This document shows, in pieces, positions 36,557 to 46,909 of a DNA stretch of 64,000 bases. Numbering within the stretch: the stretch's first letter is position 1; each line of letters begins with the position of its first letter. The DNA lies in NCBI RefSeq assembly GCF_005239225.2, contig NC_133298.1:3534001-3598000 (forward strand), in the 5' to 3' direction. Source of the stretch: Populus alba. Lineage: Eukaryota > Streptophyta > Magnoliopsida > Malpighiales > Salicaceae. Under the pieces are notes generated by a model. That model had not been told where the DNA came from and did no database searches. It saw nothing but the letters and a program-made list of their open reading frames with translations. The position numbers were made by a program, and so were the translations under genes.

Positions 36557-39178
36557 TCATGGCTCGCGTCGTCTAAAACTGAGACACGACGAACCAAAAG
36601 CAAAGGCTACAGGATAAATACAAAATTGAGCGGGATTGTTTTGGTCTCGAGACAAATAATGGTAGGCAATTATTGCAGAAACACATTGAGAGACGGAGAA
36701 AAACAATTCCCCAACTTGTACAAGATTTCCAAAAGGCTTGTTAGATGGAGCTGGATGATAAAACCAAGGTATCCAGCCATTCCACAGCAAACTAACCCCT
36801 TCCTTTCCACCGATGTAAGCAAGCTGAATCAAGGTGATGGCCATGACAGTGATTGACAGTATCATACCACTTAGCGCATACCGGGGTTGACGCTGCTGAG
36901 AAGACAAGTAATCAAGAACTGCAGTTGCAATCTCAAACAGAAGGTTCATAGTATAGAAGATTCTTCTCCATAGATCCTGCTCCGGGAGGGTATTATTTGA
37001 TTACTAAAAATCAAGATTTGTATTTGCTTTAATTGTAATATACATAGCTATATGAAGCAATATTGAGATGGTAGATTTTGACCTTTAGATTGAATCCATC
37101 TGCCGGTCCGTTGTGAGGTCGTTGATTGTTATTTATATCGTCTTCAACTCTTATTATTGTGCTGGATCTGTGTCTCCTGAGCACGAAGGACGCAGGAGAT
37201 TCAACTGCCTCCGAGTTGCTTGCCTGGTGAATGCATCAATACGTTAATTGGGCATGCCAATGTTAATGGTAAAAAACAATTCAAGATGATATATAGTTTT
37301 AACCTGTTGATCAAATCCATCTGCCCGGTCAGGTTCTCGTTGATTGTTATTTATATATTTCTTGGTGTCGCTCTCACTCCTGAGTAACAAGGGCGCAGGG
37401 GGTTCAACTACCTCCGAACTGCTTGCCTGGTGAATGCACCAACACGTTAATTGGGAATGCCAAATTTAATGTTAAAAAACAATTTCGAGATGGTAGTTTT
37501 AACCTGTTGATTGAATCCATCTGCCCGGCCATGCTCTCGTTGATTGTTATTTATATCTTTCTCGGTGTTGCTCACACTCCTGAGCACAAGGGACATAATG
37601 GATTCAACTACCTTCGATTTGCTTACCTGGCGAATGCACCAACACATTGATTGAGCATGTTAACGTTAATGCCAAAAGAAAAGCCCCGACAACGGTATAG
37701 AGATCCAATACAAATGGAATCATTATCAAGGTCTGCTAAATCTCGAAACTAAATCATAAATTCATGTGCACTTGACATCTTCGAGAAACCTAGTTTTAGG
37801 TTTGGATTATCTAGACCAGGGTCGTTGTTTCGAGCTCTTATTCATTAGAGTTTTGTATCCTAAAAAAGGCTTTGAATCCTTTCAGAGAAGCTAATTGGGA
37901 CAAAAACAAAGGTTTTTTTCTTTTTTCTTTTTTGTTCAGGTTTGTGCTAAGATCTCTCTAATGGAAGAATATATTGAAATGCCAAAATTGTTTACACATT
38001 CAAATAAATATACACAGTAGTCGTAGAATATGGACTACAATATAGCCTTTGTTTCTATTCAAAATGGACGTTATATATAGAATATTAAGACTTGTAAGAA
38101 AAAATCACTAAATCCGAGGGATCATTTCGAGATTTGAGAGGCTCCCATTGGCACCTCCTAGTTGTAAGGGAAAAAAAAAACCAATCCTAAGATCTGACGT
38201 GCCTTTGTCCATTTCATCCCAGTATGCTCTTTTCATGCAAGCATGTAGAAACGCTACATGCTGAAAATAACAACTATATAGGCCTAACAAAGCATATCAA
38301 TATATATGAATTGGATAGGCATGAGAACAGGGTTTTTGCAGGCAAGGGGATGGAGTATATATAATTCTTCAGGAGAGGGTAAATAAGACATACTAGTTCA
38401 AGATATGTATTGCGTTCGTGACGCAGCTTTTCCCTTGAGCATTCCGGATGCTCTTCTGTTTTTCCATCGCCAACGTCCAACCTCCAATTCCAAAGGGAAA
38501 TTTGAAGCGTAGAAGAAGAACGAGAAACGAAGGCATTTATGCACAGGTTTAATAAACACTTGTTAATTACCAGTAGAAGAAAGGTTGGCCACTCCCGACA
38601 GTCATCCACTTCTGAAAGTAAAAGCTTAAATTGCGTCCAACCCGATGGCGTGGATCAATCTGTAAAATAACATTGTTTGATAAATGGTGTTAACCAAAAC
38701 CTCCATGATTTTACTTATAAATTTAAATTTCATGAGGTTGAAAGAAGAATAGCGTGTTTGGCAGTGTGGTAGCAGTTGCTTTTCAAATAGCTTTTCGTAC
38801 CGAAAAGCATGCAAATGATGTTTTTTCATTTTTTAAAAATTATTTTTGACATCAGCACATCAAAACGATTCAGAAAGTACAACCGTCACTCAATTTTAGT
38901 AAAAAAAAATTTAAAATTTTTACAAAACGCCGGTTTGGCAGCAATGCCAAACGGGCTCGAAGCTTTTTGTGCTTCCTATAAGTTGATTTAGCCATATCAA
39001 TTTAATTTAATCGTGAAAACACAAGGAAAGAAAGGGTACATTCCATGGAATTAAAACAGTTAACTTTAGTAGAATAATTAAGGTTTTCCACAAGAATGTA
39101 TGAACTCACAACTTCCAGCCAACGTTGCAAGGCTCCTTCCCAGGTGGTCCAAGCCTTCGTAAGCTCAGATATCCAATG
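36557..39178 (-). CDS. IQM-like/multi-pass membrane protein, copy B, main exons
   Basis: Exons on the minus strand: 39110-39178 ([10 protein letters not shown]...), 38571-38659 (IDPRHR...QPFFYW), 38394-38481 ([13 protein letters not shown]...), repeat exons 37504-37626, 37304-37426 and 37083-37223, and last exon 36557-36976. Sizes and phases equal copy A (69, 89, 88, 123, 123 nt), except the third repeat exon (141 against 144 nt) and the last exon, which has a 27-nt in-frame insertion (HPAPSNKP region). That all length differences are multiples of three argues for selection on the protein. The N-terminal block resembles IQM calmodulin-binding proteins; the C-terminal exon has three or four membrane helices. 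Whether both halves are in one mRNA is not proven. Confidence 0.58.
37083..37626 (-). repeat. Tandem array of three homologous exons, copy B
   Basis: Exons 37504-37626, 37304-37426 and 37083-37223 encode 41, 41 and 47 residues, spaced 200 and 203 bp. They correspond one to one with the copy A exons, so the exon array existed before the segmental duplication. The first starts VSKS instead of ASKS because its boundary reads CAG/GTAAGC, which itself resembles a splice donor. Confidence 0.75.
38750..38958. mobile_element. 209-bp MITE (PIF/Harbinger- or CACTA-like), absent from copy A
   Basis: The ends TAGCGTGTTTGGCAGTG and, inverted, GAGCCCGTTTGGCATTG form imperfect terminal inverted repeats. 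It is flanked by GAA on both sides (38747-38749 and 38959-38961). Copy A at 31147-31153 has the uninterrupted site with a single GAA, which proves insertion after the duplication with a 3-bp target duplication. Three-base duplications are typical of PIF/Harbinger and CACTA superfamilies. It has no coding capacity. Confidence 0.85.
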
Positions 39179-39414
39179 CTGCAAAGCCAACACAAGAACA
39201 ATAAATGAAAGTAAATAAAAAGTATCCTAGCAAAAGCACCTTTACACAATGCTAGAGTAAAGCGTAGTGCGACAAGGAGGGTGATGGTGCAGGAATTTTA
39301 TATATCTATATGGACGCGCAGCAGAGGCTGTCTTGTGCAGCCTCGGTTGGGCTGCCATCCTGCCAAGTTTCCTAGCCTTATCATCCTAATCTCCGGTGCA
39401 AGCCGACGTTACCA

Positions 39415-39604
39415 CCATTCGGTTGTTTTTCAGATAATTTTTTATATTAAAATATATATTAATAATATTTTTTATTTTTTAAAAATTATTTTTAACATCA
39501 GTACATCAAAACAATTCAAAAACTACAAACCACATTAAATTTTAACAACAAAAAACTTTTGAATTTTTTTAAAAATACGGTTTCAACAGCGTTTCCAAAC
39601 ACTA
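39415..39604. mobile_element. MITE-like insertion in copy B
   Basis: Copy A reads GACGTGACCACTATATAATC across this point, whereas copy B has about 190 extra bases between GTTACCAC and CTATATATC. The insert has the internal words TTAAAAATTATTTTTAACAT and AGTACATCAAAACAATTCAA, shared with the 209-bp MITE, and ends in TTTCCAAACACTA. The exact target duplication is unclear. Confidence 0.65.
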
Positions 39605-39639
39605 CCTATATATCATCGCTTGTCATCACTTATCTTTAA

Positions 39640-40626
39640 CATCACGGTCCGGTCTAACTATGATTTATTTTTGTTTTTATATTTTAAAAAAAATTCAATT
39701 TTTATTTTATTTTTTTTGTTTAGAATTATTTTTTTATTTTTATATTTTAATATCAAAAATATATTTTTAATTTATTTCTGAACAAAAAATATTTTAAAAC
39801 ATAATCATTAAAAACAATTTACTTTCGTGCAACAACAAACTACTGTTTACGGCGGCGGAGGTGCCTTCCAATCACACAAAAAAATGATAATAAATTTAGT
39901 TTTCATTCTTTTGATTGTTATTTTTTTGTTTCGAGTCATTTTTAAATTGACTTTGTTTTGCAATTTCACCCTCCTTTGTTTTTTTTTCTTATCAAATTTA
40001 ATCTATGTTTTTTTTTATTGCTAATTTTTCTGCATTGAAAAGTTTTTATTTGGGATCATTTTTTAGATTGGTTTGTTTTATGATTTCACCCTACTTTGTT
40101 TTTTTTTTTTTCATTAAATTTAATCAATATTCTTTTGATTGTTGATTGTTTTTGCTTTGACAAGTTTTTAAAATTTTTTATTTTTAAATTGGCTCATAAT
40201 AAATTTTTTTGATTGGACCCGGACCTAAGATTTCACAGGTTGTGATTTTTTAAAATTTGACCAGGTTTAGAATGTTTGCTTGAGTTCCTTGGTTTTTACA
40301 TATGTTTTTTTTTTTCATTTTCAACTCCTATGATTTGTTTAGTCTTTAAAATCTAGTTCTTATTACTTTAATAGCTATTTATTTTATTTGTGATCTTTTT
40401 TATATTTTTTTCATTAAATTATATCCTCCTTAAGTATTTTTCTATCAAATTTTATTTTCATTCTTTTTTGCAATTTTTTATTATTAGTTTTTTTTATTGA
40501 TCTCATCCTTCAAAATTAAACTAGTTGAGAACTAGAGTACTTCTTGATTAAATCTAGGTAAAAACTTTCATGAGATGTTACTTTTAGAGATTAGATCATG
40601 TTTAAGATATTTGTTGGGTTTGCTTG

Positions 40627-40707
<81 letters not shown>

Positions 40708-41015
40708 TTTGATGTTTTCTTATTTTTTTCATCTTTTTTTTATAAAAAAAACTTTTGTTATGTTTTTTTTTAGTTTGATTCTATTGGGTTAATTAGCCCT
40801 CTATATTTTTTTTCACCTGCTACTAATTTTTAATCTATAAATAATATATTATATTTCAAATGATTTTCAATTTCACCCCTTATAATTTCTTAATCTTTAA
40901 ATTTTTGTCTTAATTCTTTTAATTACAATTTATTTCGTTTGGAATCATTTTTTTTTTTTAAGTTTCATCTTCTTGTTTTTTTTCATGTCTATTTTTATCC
41001 TTATTTTTTTAGTTG

Positions 41016-41063
<48 letters not shown>

Positions 41064-41480
41064 TTACTCTTCAAAATTAAATTTAAATTTGTTGAGAGTT
41101 AAATTTTTTTTATTGAACCCAAGTTCAGGATTTCTTAAGTGACTGGTCTTAAAAAATTAAACCAAATTTAGGAGGTTTGTTAATTTTGAGTTTGCCAAAT
41201 TTTTTCTTCTCATTTTTTAAGCTTATGTTTTCTTATTTTTAACTTTTTGTTTTTTGTTTTTGGTGTTTTGGGTTTGCCTCCTATGAGTTTTTTTAATTTC
41301 ACTCTCTATGATTTTTTTAATTTATAAATATTATATTAAATTACAAATATTTTACATTTTAATTTTTTTAATCTTTCAAATTTTATCTCCTTTTTTTCGT
41401 TGTTATTTAATTACAATTATAGGCTCAATAACGAGTCTTCTCATACATTTTTTAAAATATACATAACTTATCCAAAAAAG
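39640..41480. repeat. T-rich low-complexity spacer with TA microsatellites, copy B
   Basis: Runs of T and TTTTTATT with (TA)n at about 40628-40700 and 41018-41058. The closing segment (41380-41500, TTACAATTATAGGCTCAATA) matches copy A at about 32285. Short hydrophobic frames here are artefacts of composition. No gene seen. Confidence 0.6.
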
Positions 41481-41759
41481 AGAAGAAAAAAAAAACCTGG
41501 GTTGATGATTTCGTATCCATTCTTAGTTCAACAGAGGTTGGCTTTCCAGTAGTGAATAATGATTTTCCTGATCTCTTTAGAGCACGAATTTTATTTGAGT
41601 CAAAACTTCCAACTACAAGAAGCAAAATCTCAAATGAATGGAACTTCTAGATAAAAATTCAAGCTTGAGATTATAGTATTGAAAGAAGGTAAATTAATTT
41701 ATTTATATCACTTAATTTTAATGCATAAATATATTTCTGGTTTTTATGATGCATTTTAC

Positions 41760-42267
41760 CTCCCTAAGAAACATTGATCGCCCCAGATCAGATAAAAAAA
41801 ATGTGAATTCCAAGAATAACGACGTCGTGGATCAATCTGTAAGGAAAAAAAAACATAGAGTTAATCTGTAAAGTAGTGGATCAATTAATCTTATTTGATA
41901 CAATAATTTAATAAGTGCGAGGTTTAATTAACACAAGGATTAAATTGACGAATTGAGAATAACACGTACAGTGCTGAATATATAAATGTATTGAAACATA
42001 GAAGTTTGCATGTTGGCTTACAGTTTCCCAACAATGTAGTAGGGCCAGTTGATCTCTGGATAGATGTTTACCATACTGGAAGCTCAAGAAAAGTATATTG
42101 TAAGTACAACCAGACTCCATTTTTAAGCAGTGGAGAGCAAATCAAGTACCTTCTCAAGTCTTGTTCCTGCCCATTTCATGAGTGACTCGATATGTTTTAC
42201 ACTATCGATGCTTACTTCTATTGAAAAATATTTACCCCCTTTATGGGTTTGAGACAGGGTCGTTCGC
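41760..42267 (-). CDS. IQM-like exons, copy B, open
   Basis: Three exons, 42150-42267, 42022-42075 and 41760-41836, with agreeing phases (1+39 codons, 18 codons, 25 codons+2). They encode SIDSVKHIESLMKWAG..., YGKHLSRDQLALLHCWET and IDPRRRYSWNSHFFYLIWG. This parallels the IQM order in which a helix ends in GKGLSKDEKA...LALQHWLEA and runs into IDPRHRYGHNLHFYY. The A-run at 41794-41801 has eight bases and keeps the frame open, unlike copy A. The last exon ends in phase 2 while the next recognisable exon (39110-39178) starts in phase 0. Either an exon between them is missing from my model or this is a separate gene. IQM proteins bind calmodulin; no IQ motif is visible here. Confidence 0.5.
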
Positions 42268-42371
42268 CTACAAAAAGTTCACACTGCAAGTGAATAAAAG
42301 AGCTCGCATCTCACAGAACAATCACATGAAAACATGGATCATATATACAAGACACAAACCATAGCACCTCA

Positions 42372-42516
42372 GCCGCAATTATACTGTCTGCTAGGTTTCG
42401 TCTGGTCCGAAAACCTCTGTAGTGTTTTTGAATCCTAGTTGCGGCAGCTTTACTGACTGCTAGGATTCGTCTGGTCCGAAAACCTCTGTAGTGTTTTTGA
42501 ATCCTAGTTGCGGCAG
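42372..42516. repeat. 69-bp tandem repeat with hairpin units, 2 copies
   Basis: Same units as 33064-33346, but only two. The outer and inner inverted parts (GCCGCAATT, CTAGGTTTC/GAATCCTAG) are conserved. It is followed by about 16 bases (ATCTCTTTCAGGGCTG) missing in copy A. Confidence 0.9.
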
Positions 42517-43829
42517 CGTGATCTCTTTCAGGGCTGTGGCTCCAGGAATAAGTCGCTGTTTTAGAGAGTAGTAATGCCCGTTATGCTTTTTGTTAGACAA
42601 TTGAATTTAGCGCTAATAAAAATTATTTGGCAAATGTGTGTGTAGCTGATTTTCTTAAAAGTAAATTACATAAACGGAGAATTTACCGCTAATTTCTGTT
42701 TTTTCTTGGGAGCTGCTTTTACCATTGACGATTAAAGTATCGTCTACAGTTTCTGCATCATCAGAAATCAACAATAAATGGATATAAGATAGATATAACA
42801 AAAATTGTCAAAACTCTGTGTGTGTGTGTGTATTATTTGGATAATATATAGCCCGTCGTTGCCAAAAACGTATTGAGGTAGCTAGATCCATCGCCAACAG
42901 GAAAGCAGAAAACAGCCAAGACATCATCATATTTTTCTTTATTGGAGAATCTGAATCTTATTTGAAATGGAAAGGAAAGAACCAGATGCAACGCTCTCCA
43001 TGTCTTCTTTTCTCCTCCCTTAGTAACCTAAACTTTTGGAATGTTAGGAGCAATGCCGACCCAGTTTATTATGAAGGCTCAACTTTTACCACCCAAGTAT
43101 AAATAATACAGAAGGAAAGAGCTGAGAAAGAACGCGTAACCATAGAAAATTTTACGAGCCCTTCAAAGTCAAAAAAGGACTGGCCTTTCACGGACCAAAT
43201 TTTGAAAAAATAATCAAAACAAAAAGAAAGAGTCGAGCAATTCATGTCCCTTATGAAGAAAAAAAATAGTGCAAGAAGACTAACACAGTGGACTGTGGAG
43301 GACACTTACAAGAAAGGAAGTCAATGAATAAAAAAAGACTGGACTTTAACCAGCCCGAAATTAAAATAATAAACAAAACAGAAAGAAAAAGTTGGTCGTG
43401 GAAAATAGTTTAATTAGTGAGGTTTTGGATTTATTTTTAAAAAATTATTAGTTTGACTTTTATAAATTTTAGAGTAATTAAAAGTTTATATAATTATTAA
43501 TTTTAATATTTTAAAAAATTAATGGAGATATATATAAATTATTTTGAATATTTATAATTAAAACAATAATATAAAGAAAGCAGAATACAAGAAGACAGAC
43601 ACAGTGAATGACGCGTAAAAGCAAAAACGTTAAAAAAAAAGACTGCCTTTACCGATTGAAAATTGAAAGAATAATAACAAGACGACGAGGGGGGGACGCA
43701 CGCCTGTTGATCAGAGAACTTTTGGTCATGTTGTCACAGAGCGGTGACTACACATATAATGTGTGGTGTTTATGATTGCTGCTTTGTCACGCAAGGCATA
43801 TGCTAGATATTTGCGGATTAGACTTCAAA
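42517..43829 (-). other. Probable 5' part of the copy B IQM-like locus
   Basis: Colinear with 33347-34640 of copy A. The candidate upstream exon at about 42680-42755 (TVDDTLIVNGKSS in frame) is preserved. Further upstream there is no recognisable coding sequence; leader and promoter are expected here. Confidence 0.35.
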
Positions 43830-45240
43830 AAAAAAAAAAAAAACTATATCCACAAGTTTTTTCAATATGTTTTTTAAAATTAAAAAAAGTTTCAGTAAAA
43901 ATAAAAAAAATTATATATATAATCAAATAAATCAAAAACTATCTATATTAATAAATAAAAAAAAGATATAGATCAATATATTTAATCTCGCAAAACGAGA
44001 TATTTACGTGGTTATATTTGATAAATTTTTTTATTAAAATAATTTTTTTATTCAATCAAATTATAATAGAAATAAAGACACAAATTAAATTGATTGAATA
44101 AAATGAAAAGAAAAAAAAAATATTTTTTCAAGGTTGCACGTATTATAAATATTATCTAAAAAGAAAAAAAAATTCAAAAAAAAAATTTATTTATACAAAA
44201 GCAAAAAATATATATATATATCAATAAAAAAAACTCTTCGGAATTTAAATTAATGATAAAAAAAATACATTTCATTTAAAATATGATTTTTAAACAAAAT
44301 GAAAGAGAAAAGGGATATTAATCTACTTATAAATAAAAAAATAAGAAAAGCATTAATTTAAAAAAAATAATTAGAAAAAACAATATTTAATCTTGTAGGA
44401 CGAGACATTTATATAATTGTGTTTGCTAAATTTATTTATTAAGATAATTTTTTTTATTCATTCTAGCAATAATATAAATCAAGACACAAAATTAAAGTGA
44501 TTGAATAAAATAAAAGGAGAAAACATATTATTCAATATTGCACGTATTAGAAATATTATCTGAAAAAAAAGTTTTATATTTTTAAAAAATAAAGATAGTC
44601 TATAGAAAAGATTAAAAAAATATATAAATGAATAAAAAACAACTCTTCAAAATTTAAATGCATAACAAATAAAAATATTTGTTATTTAAAAGAGATTCTC
44701 TAAACAAAATCAAATTTGACATATAAAAAAAATTAAAATATAATAAAATTAAAATAATAATAATTACAATTTCATAAATTATTTCAAATAAAATAAATAA
44801 TAATCTAAATAATGAGGACCAAACTTGATAGATAAAAACATTTCAATTAAAAAATAACAAGAGAAAAGTAAATAATAATCATAAAAATGAGGATTAAAGT
44901 TAATATAAAAATAAAATTAAATCAAGTTCTAAGGGATGAAACTAAAAAGAAATATTCAAAATAAAATATAAAGCAATTAAAAGTTTAAAGACCAAATTTG
45001 ATATAATCAACAAATAATATGATATTTTTATATTTTTTTATAATTTCTGAGAAGTGTTTTTTACCCAAAATAAAAGAAAAAACACTTTTCCTGAAAACCA
45101 AACTAATTTTTTTTTTCCTGTAAAGTATTTTTTATTAATAAATTTTTCTAATGACAAACAAACACAGGAATGTTTGGAAAATAATTTTTAAAAATCCACT
45201 TTTCATAAAACAAACAGGCTTTAGTTTCAGCATATCTTTT
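43830..45240. repeat. AT-rich element with internal tandem duplication, copy B
   Basis: Counterpart of 34641-36020, with two blocks about 410 bp apart and a 3' part related to the repeat at 12410-13375. It ends near AAACAGGCTTTAGTTTCAGC, where homology with copy A stops. Confidence 0.6.
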
Positions 45241-46909
45241 AAAACTGCATTTTAGTTAAAAAATTATTAAAATAATATATATTTTTTATTTTTTAAAATT
45301 TTATTTTTAATATTAAGATATTAAAATAATTCGAGAATATAAAAAATTATTTAAATTAATTTTTTAAAGTATGGTTGTATCGTGATTGAAACCTCTATGG
45401 TATTATGAAGTTAATGTGGTTTTTTTTAAAAAAAATAAAAAAAATTTTGTTATAAACTATTTGATTATTATTTTGATATATTAATATAAAAATTTAAAAA
45501 AAATAGATAAAAATTTATTTTAATATATTTTTAAATAAAAAAATATTTAAAAAAAACAATTGAAAAATAAAAAATTATATTATAGAGAAGGGGGCCGGGT
45601 TTGATTAAACTATAGTGGCAGAAAAAAAGTTTAATATTTATATATATATGGTTTCTTAACTCGGTTTTAGATTTGTTTGAACCGATTCATTGGAGTACTC
45701 ATTTAGTAACATGGCTACGGGTGAGGTTCATCCGCAGCCACGTTAATAAAACATTTGGTAACCAAAATAAAATTGCTTTCAGTGGGTAGGACCCACATGG
45801 CACCGCAGGTTTCTGAGAAGCTGCTTCTCATCTAGAAAAAACACCAATGTAGCACTGTTCACTAAAGTGAATAGTTTTTTAAATTTTTTTTTTGAAAAAA
45901 CCAGTGCGAGTGAATTAATTCACTAGCACTGTTCACATGAAAAGTTTATTTATTTATTTGAAAAATCAGTACAATTAATTGATTTCACTCGCACTATTCA
46001 CGTGAACATAACCAATTTTTTTGTTTGTTTGTTAAAAAAAATAGTTTAATGTGAATTAAATTTATTCCTACTATAATCTCAATTTTATTCCTAATAATAT
46101 TTTACCTAATTTTATTGCACGCTCAAAAAGTCATGAAAACTGTAGTTCTTGTCGAATGAATTTTGTACATAATGAAATTGTAATTTTTTTAAAAAAATTG
46201 AGTTTTACTTGAAAAATTAGTATTTAATATTATTTAATAACACTACATAAATTAGAAGGATATCGCATGATGACGTAGCATTTGTAGAATTTGATCGCAA
46301 TTCCAATTATGTTCTTGCCAGTTTCAACCCAGTTAAAAAAAATTCAGTTTTTATTTTTATTTTAATTGTGTTTTATTCAAAAAATTAGAAGGATATCTCT
46401 TGATAACGTAACAAAAAATTCAGTTTTTGTTGTTGCCTTCTTAAGAAACCATGAAAAATATAGTTATTGTTGGATAGATTTCGTATATGATGATATTGCA
46501 TATAGTTTAATGAAATAATAAAAACATTTGATATCAATATTATTTATTTCATGATGTAATAATAATAGTTAAATCTACAATATTTAAATTTAAAATATTT
46601 TTTAATTATTTTATAACTTCAATTTGAAAATTTATTTTTTTAACCAAACACATTAAATTATTTCTTGTTCAACCTTAATTTCAACCATAATTTTAACTAA
46701 ATATATATATTTTCAAACCAATCTCAACTAAAATTACTTTTTATAAAATATTTCTTTTAAAACCACTGCCACCAACCAAAATACCAAAAACACCCTATCA
46801 CTTTGGAAGCAGTTAAATAATTTTTAAAACCGGGAAAGATGAATGGCAAAATCATTACACCTATGGAATCACTTTGAGAACCAGCTGATAGGAATCGGAG
46901 ACTGCCGAC
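45241..46909. other. Intergenic region rich in transposon-like sequence
   Basis: An AT-rich MITE-like block is at about 45250-45370. From about 45690 to 46800 there is sequence with CACTAGCACTGTTCAC and CACTCGCACTATTCACGTGA repeats (45900-46010) and paired phrases such as ATTAGAAGGATATC (46253 and 46385), which look like a larger non-autonomous element. I could not define its ends. The last 100 bases are probably the leader of the B3 gene. Confidence 0.4.

Larger units (their letters stand above)
36128..45240. repeat. Tandem segmental duplication, copy B
   Basis: Same content and orientation as copy A, about 9.1 kb. The extra length comes from a 209-bp MITE (38750-38958), a second MITE-like insert (39415-39604) and about 1.2 kb more T-rich spacer. 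Copy B has two units of the 69-bp array where A has four. Coding exons are highly similar, and copy B is intact where copy A is frameshifted. Confidence 0.9.
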
